Source: Methylobacterium sp. Leaf112 (GTDB lineage: Bacteria; Pseudomonadota; Alphaproteobacteria; Rhizobiales; Beijerinckiaceae). From it: a stretch of DNA of 64,000 bases. Made by a program: the position numbers and the translations under genes. Shown in pieces: positions 29,283 through 38,457 of this stretch. Each line of letters opens with the position of its first letter. Within the stretch, counting starts at the first letter, position 1. Below the pieces are notes generated by a model. The model saw only the letters and a list, made by a program, of their open reading frames with translations. It did no database searches and was not told where the DNA came from. The stretch lies in the NCBI RefSeq assembly GCF_001423295.1, contig NZ_LMNG01000007.1, forward strand, positions 1-64,000, written 5' to 3'.

Positions 29283-30590
29283 ATGACCGCGCCCTCCCCC
29301 GCCGACCACGCCGCCGCCCGCACCCTCCTCCTCGGCATCCTCGACGAGGCCATCGCCGCCGCTCATCCCGCGCGCTGCCTCGTGCCGCACCTGCCCGCCC
29401 CCGGCCCCGGCCGGCTCATCATCCTGGGCGCGGGCAAGGCCGGCGGCTCCATGGCGGCGGTGGCGAGCCGGTTCTACCGGGAGCAGCACGGCGTCGACGC
29501 GAGCCGCATCGTCGGCCTGGCGGTCGCCCGCCACGGCTACGGCGAGGAGGCGCCGATGATCCGCATGGTCGAGGCCGGGCACCCGGTGCCCGACCAGGCC
29601 GGCATCGACGCGACCGTCGACGCCCTCAAGATCGCCGCCGATGCCGGGCCGGACGACGACGTGCTGGTGCTGCTCTCGGGCGGCGGTTCGGCCAATTGGA
29701 TCGCGCCGGCCGGCGACCTGACCCTCACCGAGAAGCAGGCCATCACCAAGGCGCTCCTGCGCTCGGGCGCGCCCATCAACGAGATCAACTGCGTGCGCAA
29801 GCACCTGTCGCGGATCAAGGGCGGGCGCCTCGCCATGATGGCCCGCAACGCCCGCTCGATCCTGACCCTCGCGATCTCCGACGTGCCCTTCGACGACCCG
29901 GCGGTGATCGCTTCGGGCCCGACCGTCCCGGACCCCTCGACCCTGGCGGAGGCCCGTGCCATCTGCGAGCGGCGCGGCATCCCCCTGCCGGAGACGGCGA
30001 AAGCGCTGCTGAACGATCCCGTCAACGAGACCCCGAAGGCGGGCGACCCGTCCTTCGCCCGGGCCGAGTACCGCATCATCGCCCGGCCCATCGACGCCCT
30101 GGAGGCGGCGGCCGAGGCCGCGCGCCGCGCCGGCTACGAGCCGGTGATGCTCGGCCCCGATGTCGAGGGCGAGGCCCGTGAGGTCGCGGCCGAGCACGCC
30201 CGGCTCGCCCTCGACCACCACGCTCGCGGCGCCAAGGTCGCGATCATCTCAGGGGGCGAACTCACCGTCACCATCGTGGGCGAAGGCCATGGCGGCCCGA
30301 ACCAGGAATACGCCCTGGCGCTGGCCATCGCGCTCGACGGCGCACCCGGCATCCTCGGCATCGCCGCCGACACCGACGGCACCGACGGCGGACGCGGCGA
30401 GGCGACCGACCCGGCCGGCGGCCTCGTCGACCCCACCACCCTGGCGCGTGCCCGCGCCGCCGGCCTCGACCCCGCCGCCATGCTGGCGGACAACGACTCG
30501 ACCCGGTTCTTCGACACCATCGGCGACCTCGTCCAGCCGGGTCCCACCCGCACCAACGTCAACGATTGCCGGGTCATCCTTGTCGGGTAA
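29283..30590 (+). CDS. Glycerate 2-kinase / DUF4147-MOFRL protein (TtuD-like)
   Basis: A 435-residue glycerate kinase of the GckA/TtuD type, phosphorylating D-glycerate to 2-phosphoglycerate; in methylotrophs this step belongs to the serine cycle. Visible blocks: ILGAGKAGGSMA, LLSGGGSANWIAP, NEINCVRKHLSRIKGGRLA (key Lys/Arg), ISDVPFDDPAVIASGPTVPD and the C-terminal MOFRL motif NQEYALALAIAL, DTDGTDGG. Historically many were annotated hydroxypyruvate reductase. The DUF1036 gene begins 4 nt after its stop. Confidence 0.88.
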   Translation: MTAPSPADHAAARTLLLGILDEAIAAAHPARCLVPHLPAPGPGRLIILGAGKAGGSMAAVASRFYREQHGVDASRIVGLAVARHGYGEEAPMIRMVEAGHPVPDQAGIDATVDALKIAADAGPDDDVLVLLSGGGSANWIAPAGDLTLTEKQAITKALLRSGAPINEINCVRKHLSRIKGGRLAMMARNARSILTLAISDVPFDDPAVIASGPTVPDPSTLAEARAICERRGIPLPETAKALLNDPVNETPKAGDPSFARAEYRIIARPIDALEAAAEAARRAGYEPVMLGPDVEGEAREVAAEHARLALDHHARGAKVAIISGGELTVTIVGEGHGGPNQEYALALAIALDGAPGILGIAADTDGTDGGRGEATDPAGGLVDPTTLARARAAGLDPAAMLADNDSTRFFDTIGDLVQPGPTRTNVNDCRVILVG

Positions 30591-30679
30591 GGGCATGGGT
30601 CGACAGGGCATGGGCCGACAGGGCATGGGCCGACAGGGCATGGGTCGACAGGGCATGGGTCGACAGGGGATGGGCCGAC
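30591..30679 (+). repeat. 15-bp tandem repeat, about six units
   Basis: The unit GGGCATGGGYCGACA is repeated five times exactly (Y = T or C), plus a sixth, degenerate copy. It begins immediately after the glycerate kinase stop. Each unit contains an in-frame ATG and encodes MGRQG at the N-terminus of the DUF1036 protein, so copy-number change keeps frame. Confidence 0.95.
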
Positions 30680-31134
30680 GCCGTCGCCCGACCCTTCCTT
30701 CCCGCAAGGGGTGGAGCGTCCGGGCGGGCGTGCTCGCCGCTCTCCTCATGACCGCCGCCCCCGCCCGGGCCGACCTGCGCATGTGCAACCTCACGACCAG
30801 CAAGGTCGGCATCGCGCTGGGCTACCGCGACACGCAGGGCTGGGTGACGGAGGGGTGGTGGGACGTGGCGCCCAAGGGCTGCGAGACCCTGCTCAAGGGG
30901 ACCCTGGCGGCCCGGTTCTACTACGTCTACGCCGTGGACTACACGCGGGGCGGCGAGTGGAGCGGGCGTTCGCTCATGTGCACCCGGGACCGCGAATTCA
31001 CCATCCGGGGCGTCGAGGACTGCCTGGCGCGCGGCTACGATCGCAACGGCTTCTACGAGGTCGACACCGGTGAACAGAAGAGCTGGACGATCCAGCTCAC
31101 CGATCCGAACCAGCCGGCGAATCCCGCGCCCTGA
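30595..31134 (+). CDS. DUF1036 exported protein with MGRQG repeats at its N-terminus
   Basis: Six in-frame ATGs (30595, 30610, 30625, 30640, 30655, 30670) are possible starts. The first five open MGRQG repeats and the last opens MGRRRRPTLPS. A signal peptide follows (VRAGVLAALLMTAAPARA-DL), then the DUF1036 domain: LRMCNLTTSKVGIALGYRD, WWDVAPKGCETLL and a C-terminal GYDRNGFYEVDTG, with several cysteines. It is probably periplasmic. If translation starts at the last ATG, the export signal has a conventional length; earlier starts add up to 25 basic residues. The coupling with the glycerate kinase gene is close but functionally unexplained. Confidence 0.82.
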   Translation: MGRQGMGRQGMGRQGMGRQGMGRQGMGRRRRPTLPSRKGWSVRAGVLAALLMTAAPARADLRMCNLTTSKVGIALGYRDTQGWVTEGWWDVAPKGCETLLKGTLAARFYYVYAVDYTRGGEWSGRSLMCTRDREFTIRGVEDCLARGYDRNGFYEVDTGEQKSWTIQLTDPNQPANPAP

Positions 31135-31141
31135 GCGGGCC

Positions 31142-32131
31142 TCAGAGCGCTTCGATCTCGGCGAGCAGCGCGTCGGAGAGGCTGATGCCCGCCTGCGCCG
31201 CGCGGGCGCGGGCGGCGAGCCGTTTGGTGCCGGGCAGCCGGGCACCGTCCTGATCCTCGATCATTCCCGCCAGCACGGCGAAGCGCTCGCACGCATCCGC
31301 CGCGAAGGCGGTGGCGTCGAGGACGAGAATGAGCTGGCCGGTGCCGGGCGGGCCGCCCACGGCGTCGAGGAACGAGGTCGCCTCGCCGGCAAAGCGTGCG
31401 CCGACGAGGCCGGCCGCGAGCAGCTCGACCATGAGGGCCAGAGCCGTGCCCTTGGCGTCGCCCAGCGGGATCATGGTGCCGGCGAGAGCCGCCGCCGCGT
31501 CGGTGGTGGGGTGGCCGTCCGCATCCACCGCCCAGCCCTCGGGGATCGTCTCTCCACGCTGCTTGGCGGCGATGATGTTGCCCCGCGCCACCTTCGAGAG
31601 CGAAAGATCGACCACGATGGGGGGCCGCCCCGGCAACGGGCAGGCGAAGGCGATGGGGTTGGTGCCGAACACCGCCCGGTTGCCACCCCAGGGCGCCATG
31701 GCGGCCGGCGCATTGGCGAACAGCAGAGCCACCAGCCCCTGCGCCGCCAGGGCTTCGGCCGGCCGCCCGGCGGCACCGCAATGGTGCGAGCGCCGGATGG
31801 CCGCGGCCGCCACGCCCTGGCTCCGGGCGATCTCCGGGAGTTCGGCGACCGCCCGGTCGAGGGCCGGATAGGCGAAGCCGTGGCCGGCGTCGATGGCGAG
31901 CAGCCCGGGCCGGGGCCGCGTCACGGCCAGGGTCGCATCGCCCACGACCTTGCCGGCGCGAACCTGCGCCCCGTAGGCCAGCAGGCGCATGAGCCCATGG
32001 GTCGCGAGGCCGTCGGCCTCGGCGCCGACCAGGGCGACGGCGGTGCTCTCGGCCTGGTCGTGGCCGGCACCACAGCGCAGGAGCGTGCGCACGGCGAGGT
32101 CGTGGGCGGCGGCCAGGGTCAGGGTCGGCAT
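31142..32131 (-). CDS. Ldh-family (malate/L-lactate/ureidoglycolate type) NAD(P)-dependent oxidoreductase
   Basis: A 329-residue type-2 malate/lactate dehydrogenase family enzyme, not Rossmann-type. Landmarks: EADGLATHGLMRLLAY near the N-terminus, IRRSHHCGAAG (catalytic His), MAPWGGNRAVFGTNPIAFACP, VVDLSLSKVARGNI and LGDAKGTALALMVELLA. The substrate within the family (2-oxoacid, delta-1-piperideine-2-carboxylate, sulfolactate) cannot be told. It converges with the DUF1036 gene. Confidence 0.9.
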   Translation of the reverse strand: MPTLTLAAAHDLAVRTLLRCGAGHDQAESTAVALVGAEADGLATHGLMRLLAYGAQVRAGKVVGDATLAVTRPRPGLLAIDAGHGFAYPALDRAVAELPEIARSQGVAAAAIRRSHHCGAAGRPAEALAAQGLVALLFANAPAAMAPWGGNRAVFGTNPIAFACPLPGRPPIVVDLSLSKVARGNIIAAKQRGETIPEGWAVDADGHPTTDAAAALAGTMIPLGDAKGTALALMVELLAAGLVGARFAGEATSFLDAVGGPPGTGQLILVLDATAFAADACERFAVLAGMIEDQDGARLPGTKRLAARARAAQAGISLSDALLAEIEAL

Positions 32132-32249
32132 TGTCTGAGGCTCATCCCGTCGCGTCGATCGAACCGGAACCGGACCGGGTTCGATCCGCGGTCCCCCGGG
32201 TCGGTTTGACGTGTCCGGGACACGACGTCCACCGCAGGGACGGGTGTCG

Positions 32250-32615
32250 TCAGGATCGGTCGGTCGTGTCCGGGGTGAAGGTGGCGTCGTAGAGTTCCTG
32301 GTGCTGCCCCAGCAGGGCGTCGATCCGGGAACTCAGTTCGGCATAGGCCGCCCGCATCTGCCGGAAGTTCGCGTTCGTTTCCCCCTGAAGCGTACCGAGG
32401 CGGCCGCGCTCGTCCGGGTCGGGATGTCCATCGAGCACCCGGCTCGTCTCGCGCAGGGCCAGGGCCCTCACCTGCCGCTCCGCCGCATCCAGTGCCGCGA
32501 TCTGCTGCGCCAGGTGCTCGGCGGCATCCATGAGTTTCGCAACGCTCGCCCGGAGACTCTGCCGGATCCGCGCCACGTCCGAGAGTTTGTGGATCGCATC
32601 GTTCGCCGGCTCCAT
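32250..32615 (-). CDS. Hypothetical helical protein (121 aa)
   Basis: A soluble, almost all-helical product with heptad-like stretches (LRASVAKLMDAAEHLAQQIAALDAAERQ and FRQMRAAYAELSSRIDALLG). No family recognised. It follows the PAS chemoreceptor gene on the same strand after 76 nt, so co-transcription and a signalling link are possible but unproven. Confidence 0.6.
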   Translation of the reverse strand: MEPANDAIHKLSDVARIRQSLRASVAKLMDAAEHLAQQIAALDAAERQVRALALRETSRVLDGHPDPDERGRLGTLQGETNANFRQMRAAYAELSSRIDALLGQHQELYDATFTPDTTDRS

Positions 32616-32691
32616 GAGGCAGGGATCCCCGTCCTACAGACGCGGCCGCTCGCCCGTCGGGCAAGGCCACGAGATCGATGGTCGACCGTCG

Positions 32692-34176
32692 TCAGCGCGC
32701 CAGGACGCGGGCCGCATCTTTCGTCGTGTCGACGGCCCGGGAGACCGCGTCGATGGATCCGGTGATCGCGAGGGCGTTCTGGGCGATGGCCTGCACGGCC
32801 TCGGCCGCCTCCTGCATGCTCGACGACATCTCGCGCGTCACCACGCTCTGTTCCTCGATGGCGGCGGCCGTGCTGACCACGTAGTCGCGCATGGTCCCGA
32901 CGGAGGCCTGGATCGTATCGAGGGAGCCCGCGACCTGTTCGGACGCGTTCTGGACGCTGTCGATCTCGCTCGCGATCTGGTTCGTGGCGTGGGCCGCCTG
33001 GGCGGCGAGGTTCTTCACCTCCTGGGCGACGACGGCGAAGCCCCGGCCCGCCTCCCCGGCCCTTGCGGCCTCGATGGTCGCGTTGAGGGCGAGCAGGTTG
33101 ATCTGGCTCGCGATGTTCTGGATCAGCGCCACGATGCCCGTCATGGCGGTGGCGGTACCCGTGAGCTTGCGGGTGACCGCGCCGGCCGCCTCCACCTGCC
33201 CGTGCGCGGCATCCGTCGCCGTACGGGCCTTCGACATGCCGTGGGCGATCTCGTTCACGGAGGCGGCGAGTTCCTCGGCGGCGGCCGCCATGGTCTGCAC
33301 GTTGTGGGCGGTGCTGCCCGCCGACCGGGTCGCGGCGTTCGAGGCTTCCGACGAGCGCAGGACGGCGCCCTCGATCTCCCCGAAATTCCGATCGATGAGA
33401 CGATTCAGATCACCCAGCAGGGCCACCTGCGCGGTGACGTCGGTTGCGAACTTCACCACCTTGTAGGGCCGGCCGGCGGCATCGAGGATCGGGTTGTAGG
33501 AAGCCTCGATCCAGATCCCGCGACCGCCCTTGCCGATGCGCTTGAACTGACCCTTCTGGTACGCGCCTTGCCGCAACGCGCTCCAGAACGCGGCGTAGGC
33601 GGGCGTGTCGCGCAGAGCCGGTTCGACGAGGAGGCGGTGATGCTGTCCGACGAGCTCGGGCAGCGTGTAGCCGACGACGGCGAGGAAGTTCGCGTTGGCG
33701 TCGAGGATGGTGCCGTCGAGACCGAAGGCGATGACGGCCTGGGACTTGTGGATCGCATCGATCTGACCCTGGCGATCCGCGTCCTGGGCTTTCTGGCGCG
33801 TGATGTCGGTCGCGAACTTGACGATCCCGTAGGGCTTGCCGCTCCGGTCGAAGACGGGATTGTAGGAAGCCTCGATCCAGATCTCGCGGCCGTCCTTGCC
33901 GATGCGCTTGAACTGCGCCGCCTGGAACGTGCCGCTCCGAAGGGCCGCCCAGAAGTCCGCGTAGGCCGGGCTCTCCCGCATGGCGGGTTCGACGAAGAGG
34001 CTGTGCGGCTTGCCCACGATCTCGTCCAGGCGATAGCCGACGACGGCGAGAAAGTTCTCGTTGGCGCGCAGCACGGTTCCGTCGAGGGCGAACTCAATGA
34101 TGCCCTGGGATCGATCGAGGGCCGACATCTTCGCGGACGTCTCGGACCTGCCGCGGTGAAACTTCTCGAAGATCAT
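32692..34176 (-). CDS. Soluble methyl-accepting chemotaxis protein with two PAS domains
   Basis: A 494-residue cytoplasmic chemoreceptor. Two near-duplicate PAS-PAC units come first (about residues 20-140 and 142-260: [20 protein letters not shown] and [20 protein letters not shown], each with a [16 protein letters not shown] block). The signalling domain follows, with hairpin-tip motif [33 protein letters not shown]. There are no membrane segments and no obvious heme Cys/His motif, so the signal may be redox state or an internal metabolite. The start at 34176 ([12 protein letters not shown]) is preferred. Confidence 0.93.
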   Translation of the reverse strand: MIFEKFHRGRSETSAKMSALDRSQGIIEFALDGTVLRANENFLAVVGYRLDEIVGKPHSLFVEPAMRESPAYADFWAALRSGTFQAAQFKRIGKDGREIWIEASYNPVFDRSGKPYGIVKFATDITRQKAQDADRQGQIDAIHKSQAVIAFGLDGTILDANANFLAVVGYTLPELVGQHHRLLVEPALRDTPAYAAFWSALRQGAYQKGQFKRIGKGGRGIWIEASYNPILDAAGRPYKVVKFATDVTAQVALLGDLNRLIDRNFGEIEGAVLRSSEASNAATRSAGSTAHNVQTMAAAAEELAASVNEIAHGMSKARTATDAAHGQVEAAGAVTRKLTGTATAMTGIVALIQNIASQINLLALNATIEAARAGEAGRGFAVVAQEVKNLAAQAAHATNQIASEIDSVQNASEQVAGSLDTIQASVGTMRDYVVSTAAAIEEQSVVTREMSSSMQEAAEAVQAIAQNALAITGSIDAVSRAVDTTKDAARVLAR

Positions 34177-34738
34177 GCGTCGTCCTGCCTTCAGAGCTAT
34201 ACTTGTTTTCGATGCATGCCCGCGGCGTTCGATAGCGAAGACAATGAACGTACTCACGGTTGCTTGTCCGACCGGTGATCACAATCGCGGCATTCCGGTT
34301 AAGACTCACTGAAGTTTCGCGAAAATAACAACCTGAATGCGAATGATTCTCATCAGAAGTCTGTTCCGCTGCGTGCCCTTGCGGTGGAAACGGGACGCTG
34401 GAGGTGGAGGACGCCCGCGCAAAGGCATTGCGGGCGGCCCGCGCCGGCTCATGGGTACCGCGAAGGCGAAAGCCTGGAGAGGGACCGGGTCGAGGGCGAG
34501 ACGCCATCTCGTTGCGTCCTGCATCACCGAGGATTCCCCCGCTTTGGAACGGGCGCCGAGTCGTTCACCCGCGCGCGGGTCCGTGCTCGGGCCCATGTCT
34601 TGGCCGCATCGCACCGCCGCGGACGGAACGTCGTCTGCACACCGTGTTCTTGACGCGCTGGCCCCATGGGTGCTTGTGGCCGTTCGCTCAACGCCCGGTC
34701 GTTCGAAACCGGCGGGGCCGCTCTCGGAGGAGACTGCT
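34177..34738. other. 562-nt intergenic region without a convincing gene
   Basis: This divergent spacer between the chemoreceptor and pyruvate kinase contains an AT-richer core near 34200-34350 (probable promoters). An imperfect palindrome ATGCGAATGATTCTCAT lies at 34337-34353 and a GGAGG ribosome-binding site at 34726-34730. Frames open across it look like chance in GC-rich DNA. Confidence 0.5.
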
Positions 34739-36175
34739 TTGAAACGTTCACGCCGCACGAAGATCATCGCCACGTTGGGCCCGGCCTCCGACACGCCGGA
34801 GATGATCGAGAAGCTGTTTCGCGCCGGCGCCGACGTCTTCCGGCTCAACATGAGCCACCTTCCCCGCGAAAAGCTGCCCGAGAAGATCGAGGTGATCCGC
34901 ACCATCGAGCGCGAGCTGCGCCGGCCCATCGCCGTGCTGGTCGATCTCCAGGGGCCGAAGCTCCGGGTCGCCGCCTTCGCCGAGGGTGCCGCGATGCTGG
35001 AGAACGGTGCGTCGTTCGTCCTCGACAGCGACCCGACGCCGGGCGACGTCACCCGCGTGTTCCTGCCCCATCCCGAGATCCTCTCGGCCCTCGAGCCCGG
35101 CCACGTCGTCATCGTCGACGACGGCAAGCTGCGCCTCGTCGTGACGGAGGTGTCCGAGGGGCGCGCGGTGACCCGGGTGGTCATCGGCGGCCGCATCTCC
35201 AACCGCAAGGGCGTCTCGCTCCCTGACACGGTGATCCCCGTCGCCGCCATGACGGAGAAGGACCGGGGCGACCTCGAAGCCGGCCTCAACGCCGGCGCCG
35301 ACTGGATCGCCGTCTCCTTCGTGCAGCGGCCCGAGGATGTCGCCGAGGTGAAGAAGGTCGCGGCCGGCCGCGCCCTGGTCATGGCCAAGATCGAGAAGCC
35401 GCAGGCCCTGACCCGCCTCGACGAGATCATCGAGATCTCCGACGGCATCATGGTGGCGCGCGGCGATCTCGGCGTCGAGATGCCCCTGGAGCAGGTGCCG
35501 GGCGTGCAGAAGCGCATCACCCGCTCTTCGCGCCGCATGGGCAAGCCCGTCGTGGTGGCGACCCAGATGCTCGAATCGATGATCACCGCCCCGGTGCCGA
35601 CCCGCGCCGAGGTCTCGGACGTCGCCACCGCCGTCTACGAGGGGGCGGATGCCGTGATGCTCTCGGCCGAGAGCGCGTCGGGTGCCTTCCCCATCGAGGC
35701 CATCACCATGATGAGCCGCATCGCCGAGCAGGTGGAGCGCGATGCCCTGTACTGGACCATCCTGACGGCCCAGCGCTCCGAGCCCGACGCCACCGCCTCC
35801 GATGCCATCGCGGCGGCCGCCCACCAGATGGTGGACGCCCTGAACCTCACGGCGATCATGGCCTGGACCCATTCGGGCTCCACGGCCCTGCGGCTCGCCC
35901 GTTCGCGGCCCAACGCCACGATCATCGCGCTGACCCCGAAGCGCGAGACGGCGCGGCGCCTGGCCCTGTGCTGGGGCACGCACCCCATCGTCACCAACGA
36001 TGCCAGCGACGTCGACGACATGGCGTTCCGGGCGGCGAAGTTCGCCGTGCGCGAGCGCTTCGCCGATATCGGCGACCGGGTGATCGTGGTGGCCGGCGTG
36101 CCGTTCGGGACACCGGGCGCCACGAACCTCGTGCGCATCGCCTTCGTCACCCGCGAGCACGCCGCCAAGGCGTGA
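34739..36175 (+). CDS. pyk: Pyruvate kinase
   Basis: A 478-residue glycolytic enzyme making pyruvate and ATP from phosphoenolpyruvate. The start is TTG at 34739, with GGAGGAG eight nt upstream; the protein then begins KRSRRTKIIATLGPASD exactly as the family does, whereas upstream ATGs add nonhomologous sequence. Motifs: FRLNMSH, DLQGPKLRV, VSFVQRPEDV, MAKIEKPQAL (catalytic Lys), MVARGDLGVEMPLEQVP and ATQMLESMI. The C-terminal regulatory domain is complete. A possible bidirectional hairpin (36184-36219) follows. Confidence 0.96.
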   Translation: MKRSRRTKIIATLGPASDTPEMIEKLFRAGADVFRLNMSHLPREKLPEKIEVIRTIERELRRPIAVLVDLQGPKLRVAAFAEGAAMLENGASFVLDSDPTPGDVTRVFLPHPEILSALEPGHVVIVDDGKLRLVVTEVSEGRAVTRVVIGGRISNRKGVSLPDTVIPVAAMTEKDRGDLEAGLNAGADWIAVSFVQRPEDVAEVKKVAAGRALVMAKIEKPQALTRLDEIIEISDGIMVARGDLGVEMPLEQVPGVQKRITRSSRRMGKPVVVATQMLESMITAPVPTRAEVSDVATAVYEGADAVMLSAESASGAFPIEAITMMSRIAEQVERDALYWTILTAQRSEPDATASDAIAAAAHQMVDALNLTAIMAWTHSGSTALRLARSRPNATIIALTPKRETARRLALCWGTHPIVTNDASDVDDMAFRAAKFAVRERFADIGDRVIVVAGVPFGTPGATNLVRIAFVTREHAAKA

Positions 36176-36183
36176 CGCCCGCT

Positions 36184-36219
36184 CCCACGGATTTCCAGCC
36201 TGTGGTTGGGATCCGTGGG
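36184..36219. terminator. Possible bidirectional terminator hairpin
   Basis: CCCACGGAT and ATCCGTGGG form perfect 9-bp arms around an 18-nt loop, between converging pyk and the alpha/beta-hydrolase gene. No strong U-run. Confidence 0.4.
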
Positions 36220-36262
36220 GTCCGGTGGACGGGCGGCCCGCGTCGGCGTCCGGTCCGGAGGC

Positions 36263-37258
36263 CTACGGCGCGACCGGCTCGCGCGCGGTGATTCCGTCGG
36301 CAAAGCGCTCCACCTCATGCACCAGGGCGTCCACGGCGACGTACTGGAGCATGTGGCCGATGCCGGGCAGGAGCACGAGGCGGGCGTCTCGGATCGCGGC
36401 CGCGAGGGGCACCGCCTGCCTGTTCACGGGTACGGCCGCATCGGCGTCGCCCGAGATCACCAGCGTCGGGACGGTGAGGCCGGCGTAGCGCGGTGCCTGG
36501 GCCTCCAGGGCTGCCGGCAGGCCGGCGAGGTCCTGGAGGTTGGCCACGATCGATCCGGGCCGCACGACGAGTGTCGCACGGCTGCGGTCGAGATAACCCG
36601 GAGGCGCCTCCTGGGGGCGGAACACCGCCCCACCGGCGCGCGGCAGGTAATACAACGCCACGGGCGTCGCCACGGTATGGCCGAGGAGCCAGGTCACCGG
36701 TGGCCACAGGGCGAGGCGGTAATACCACGGCACCGTTCCCATGCGCGGATACGGCATCGCCACGGGTGCCGCGAGGACGAGGCCCGCCACCCGCTCGGGG
36801 TGGTCGAGGGCGAGTGCCGTGGCCAGCGCCCCCGACCAGGAATGGCCGAGCACGATGGCCGGGCCGATCCCGAGACGGGCCAGGGCCGCCGCGATGGCGT
36901 GCGCCTGCGCGGCCGGTTCGGCCATGTCGGCGCCCCCCAGCCGGTCGCTCCAGCCCGAGCCCGGCCGGTCGAAGGCGATCACCCGAAACCCGTCCGCCGC
37001 GAGGCGCCGGCCGATGCCCTCCATGGGGTCGGAGGCGTTGGCGGAAGCACCGTGCAGAAGGACTACGGTTCCGCGCGTCGACGGGTTCGGGCCTGCTTCG
37101 ATGCTGGCGAGGCGCCCGCCCGGTACCGGCACGAAAGGCCCCTGCGGCGGGTGCCGTGCCTCGACCCGCCAGGTGATGACGAGGGTCGCCAGGGCACCGG
37201 CACCCAAGACCATCGCGACGAGGCCGAGCAGCCCCGCGAAGACCTTCAGAAGCAGCAT
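36263..37258 (-). CDS. Alpha/beta-fold hydrolase, membrane anchored
   Basis: A 331-residue hydrolase with one N-terminal membrane helix (LLLKVFAGLLGLVAMVLGAGALA). The catalytic fold shows VVLLHGASAN (oxyanion), FDRPGSGWSD, VLGHSWSGALA (nucleophile Ser), an acid near LVISGDADAAVP and GIGHMLQY (His). Close to the epoxide hydrolase/haloperoxidase-type lipase group; substrate unknown. It begins 6 nt after the TPR gene stop on the same strand. Confidence 0.88.
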   Translation of the reverse strand: MLLLKVFAGLLGLVAMVLGAGALATLVITWRVEARHPPQGPFVPVPGGRLASIEAGPNPSTRGTVVLLHGASANASDPMEGIGRRLAADGFRVIAFDRPGSGWSDRLGGADMAEPAAQAHAIAAALARLGIGPAIVLGHSWSGALATALALDHPERVAGLVLAAPVAMPYPRMGTVPWYYRLALWPPVTWLLGHTVATPVALYYLPRAGGAVFRPQEAPPGYLDRSRATLVVRPGSIVANLQDLAGLPAALEAQAPRYAGLTVPTLVISGDADAAVPVNRQAVPLAAAIRDARLVLLPGIGHMLQYVAVDALVHEVERFADGITAREPVAP

Positions 37259-37264
37259 GGAGTC

Positions 37265-37906
37265 TTACAGGTCCCGCCCGTCGACGTCGGGGGCGAGGCG
37301 GTCGATGGCGCCCTGCAGCTTGTCCATGCGCGGATACAGGGCGGCGGCCCGGCGGAAGGCTTCCAGCGCCCGGACCTTCTCGTCCATGGAGAGGTAGATC
37401 CGCCCCAGAGCCGCCCAGGCCTCGTAGTGCCGGGGCTCGATCACCAGGGTGCGCTTGAGGTCGGTGATGGCACCGTCCTGGTCCTTGAGCAGCCAGAACA
37501 CCGTGGCCCGGCGGTTCCAGCCCTCGGACCAGCCCGGCTCCAGGGCGGTGGCCCGGTCGAGCAGCTCGACGGCTAGGGGAAAATCCTGGGCGCTCATGGC
37601 CTGGCGGGCGCGCTCCGTCAGAAGGTCGGCCGTGGCGCTGCCCGAGCGCCCGAGGCGCTGCTCGATGAGGCGGGCCACGCCCTTGGCCTCGGCATCGTCC
37701 TCCGCCGCCTTGAGGCGGGCATAGAGGTCGTCGAGGCTGACGGCGGTCCGGGGCTTGTCGACCGGCTTCTCGGTCGCTTTGCTGTCGGTTGCCTTGGAAG
37801 GCGGCAGCGCGTGGGCGACGGGGACAAAGCCCACGCAAAAAGCCGCGACGAGCGCGGCTTTGAGAGACGTCCGAGGCTGGATCTGGGGTGGAATCTGGCA
37901 CGGCAT
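37265..37906 (-). CDS. Exported tetratricopeptide repeat protein
   Basis: 213 residues: signal peptide (LKAALVAAFCVGFVPVAHALP), a Lys/Thr-rich linker, then about three to four TPR units (AMSAQDFPLAVELLDRATALEPGWSEG, AVFWLLKDQDGAITDLKRTLVIEPRHYEA, LGRIYLSMDEKVRALEAFRRAAALYP). A periplasmic scaffold is likely. Probably an operon with the hydrolase downstream. Confidence 0.85.
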   Translation of the reverse strand: MPCQIPPQIQPRTSLKAALVAAFCVGFVPVAHALPPSKATDSKATEKPVDKPRTAVSLDDLYARLKAAEDDAEAKGVARLIEQRLGRSGSATADLLTERARQAMSAQDFPLAVELLDRATALEPGWSEGWNRRATVFWLLKDQDGAITDLKRTLVIEPRHYEAWAALGRIYLSMDEKVRALEAFRRAAALYPRMDKLQGAIDRLAPDVDGRDL

Positions 37907-37984
37907 GAGGTGAGCTTCCTCGCCCCGCCCGATGCCGTCAACCCGCCGGCTTGCCGCGCCCCGAGAGGAGCGGGCGAACGGGCC

Positions 37985-38110
37985 TCAGCCCTGGCGCGCC
38001 TTGAAGCGCTTCTGGGTCTTGTTGATGATGTAGACGCGGCCCTTGCGACGCACGATCTGGTTGTCGCGGTGACGGCCACGGAGGGACTTGAGGGAGTTGC
38101 GAATCTTCAT
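37985..38110 (-). CDS. rpmJ: Ribosomal protein L36 (41-aa, zinc-free YkgO type)
   Basis: A 41-residue basic protein [20 protein letters not shown]...KRFKARQG. It has the length and sequence of the C-minus L36 paralogue that lacks the zinc-binding Cys/His set of standard L36. It belongs to the 50S subunit. In some bacteria this form replaces the zinc form under zinc limitation; in many Alphaproteobacteria it is the only L36. Confidence 0.95.
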   Translation of the reverse strand: MKIRNSLKSLRGRHRDNQIVRRKGRVYIINKTQKRFKARQG

Positions 38111-38342
38111 CGGTCTCACGTCGGCCGGACATCTAAGTCCGCCGCCTGTCCATAGGGTCTCGGGAACGAGGCACCCCGAACGGCGGCCTCGGCGATGTGT
38201 GTGGACGCATCGCGGAAAGGCGGTTGCCTTATCAGGATTCGTGACGCCAAGGCAAGGCGTACGCGACGCGAATCCCACCGCGTGGTGGTTGGTGGCCGCA
38301 GCGGGCGACCGTGGTCCATAGCACGGATCGCCAAGCAGGTTT

Positions 38343-38438
38343 CGCAAAAGTGGTCTCCGGTTTTGCGTCGAAGACCTGCGACAGACCAAGGACCCAAGCA
38401 GAGTGAAGCGTTGGCGTGCCAACGCGAGCCTGCTTGGG
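38343..38438. repeat. Intergenic palindromic element(s)
   Basis: In the 416-nt gap 38111-38526 (no gene), CGCAAAA...TTTTGCG arms flank GTGGTCTCCGG at 38343-38367. A nested hairpin then follows (CCCAAGCAG/CTGCTTGGG enclosing GCGTTGGC/GCCAACGC, 38393-38438). The first resembles the dispersed CGCAAAACCGG-type palindromes common in Hyphomicrobiales genomes (recalled, not searched). Confidence 0.5.
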
Positions 38439-38457
38439 CCGCCGCCCTTGAAACGGA

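Noticed and set aside
30591..30679. Short tandem repeat as a possible CRISPR array
   Set aside because: Units are 15 bp with no spacers and are translated in frame; no cas genes nearby.
34306..35628. 440-codon minus-strand frame across pyk
   Set aside because: Antisense to the pyruvate kinase catalytic domain and Ser/Arg-rich, typical of a shadow frame.
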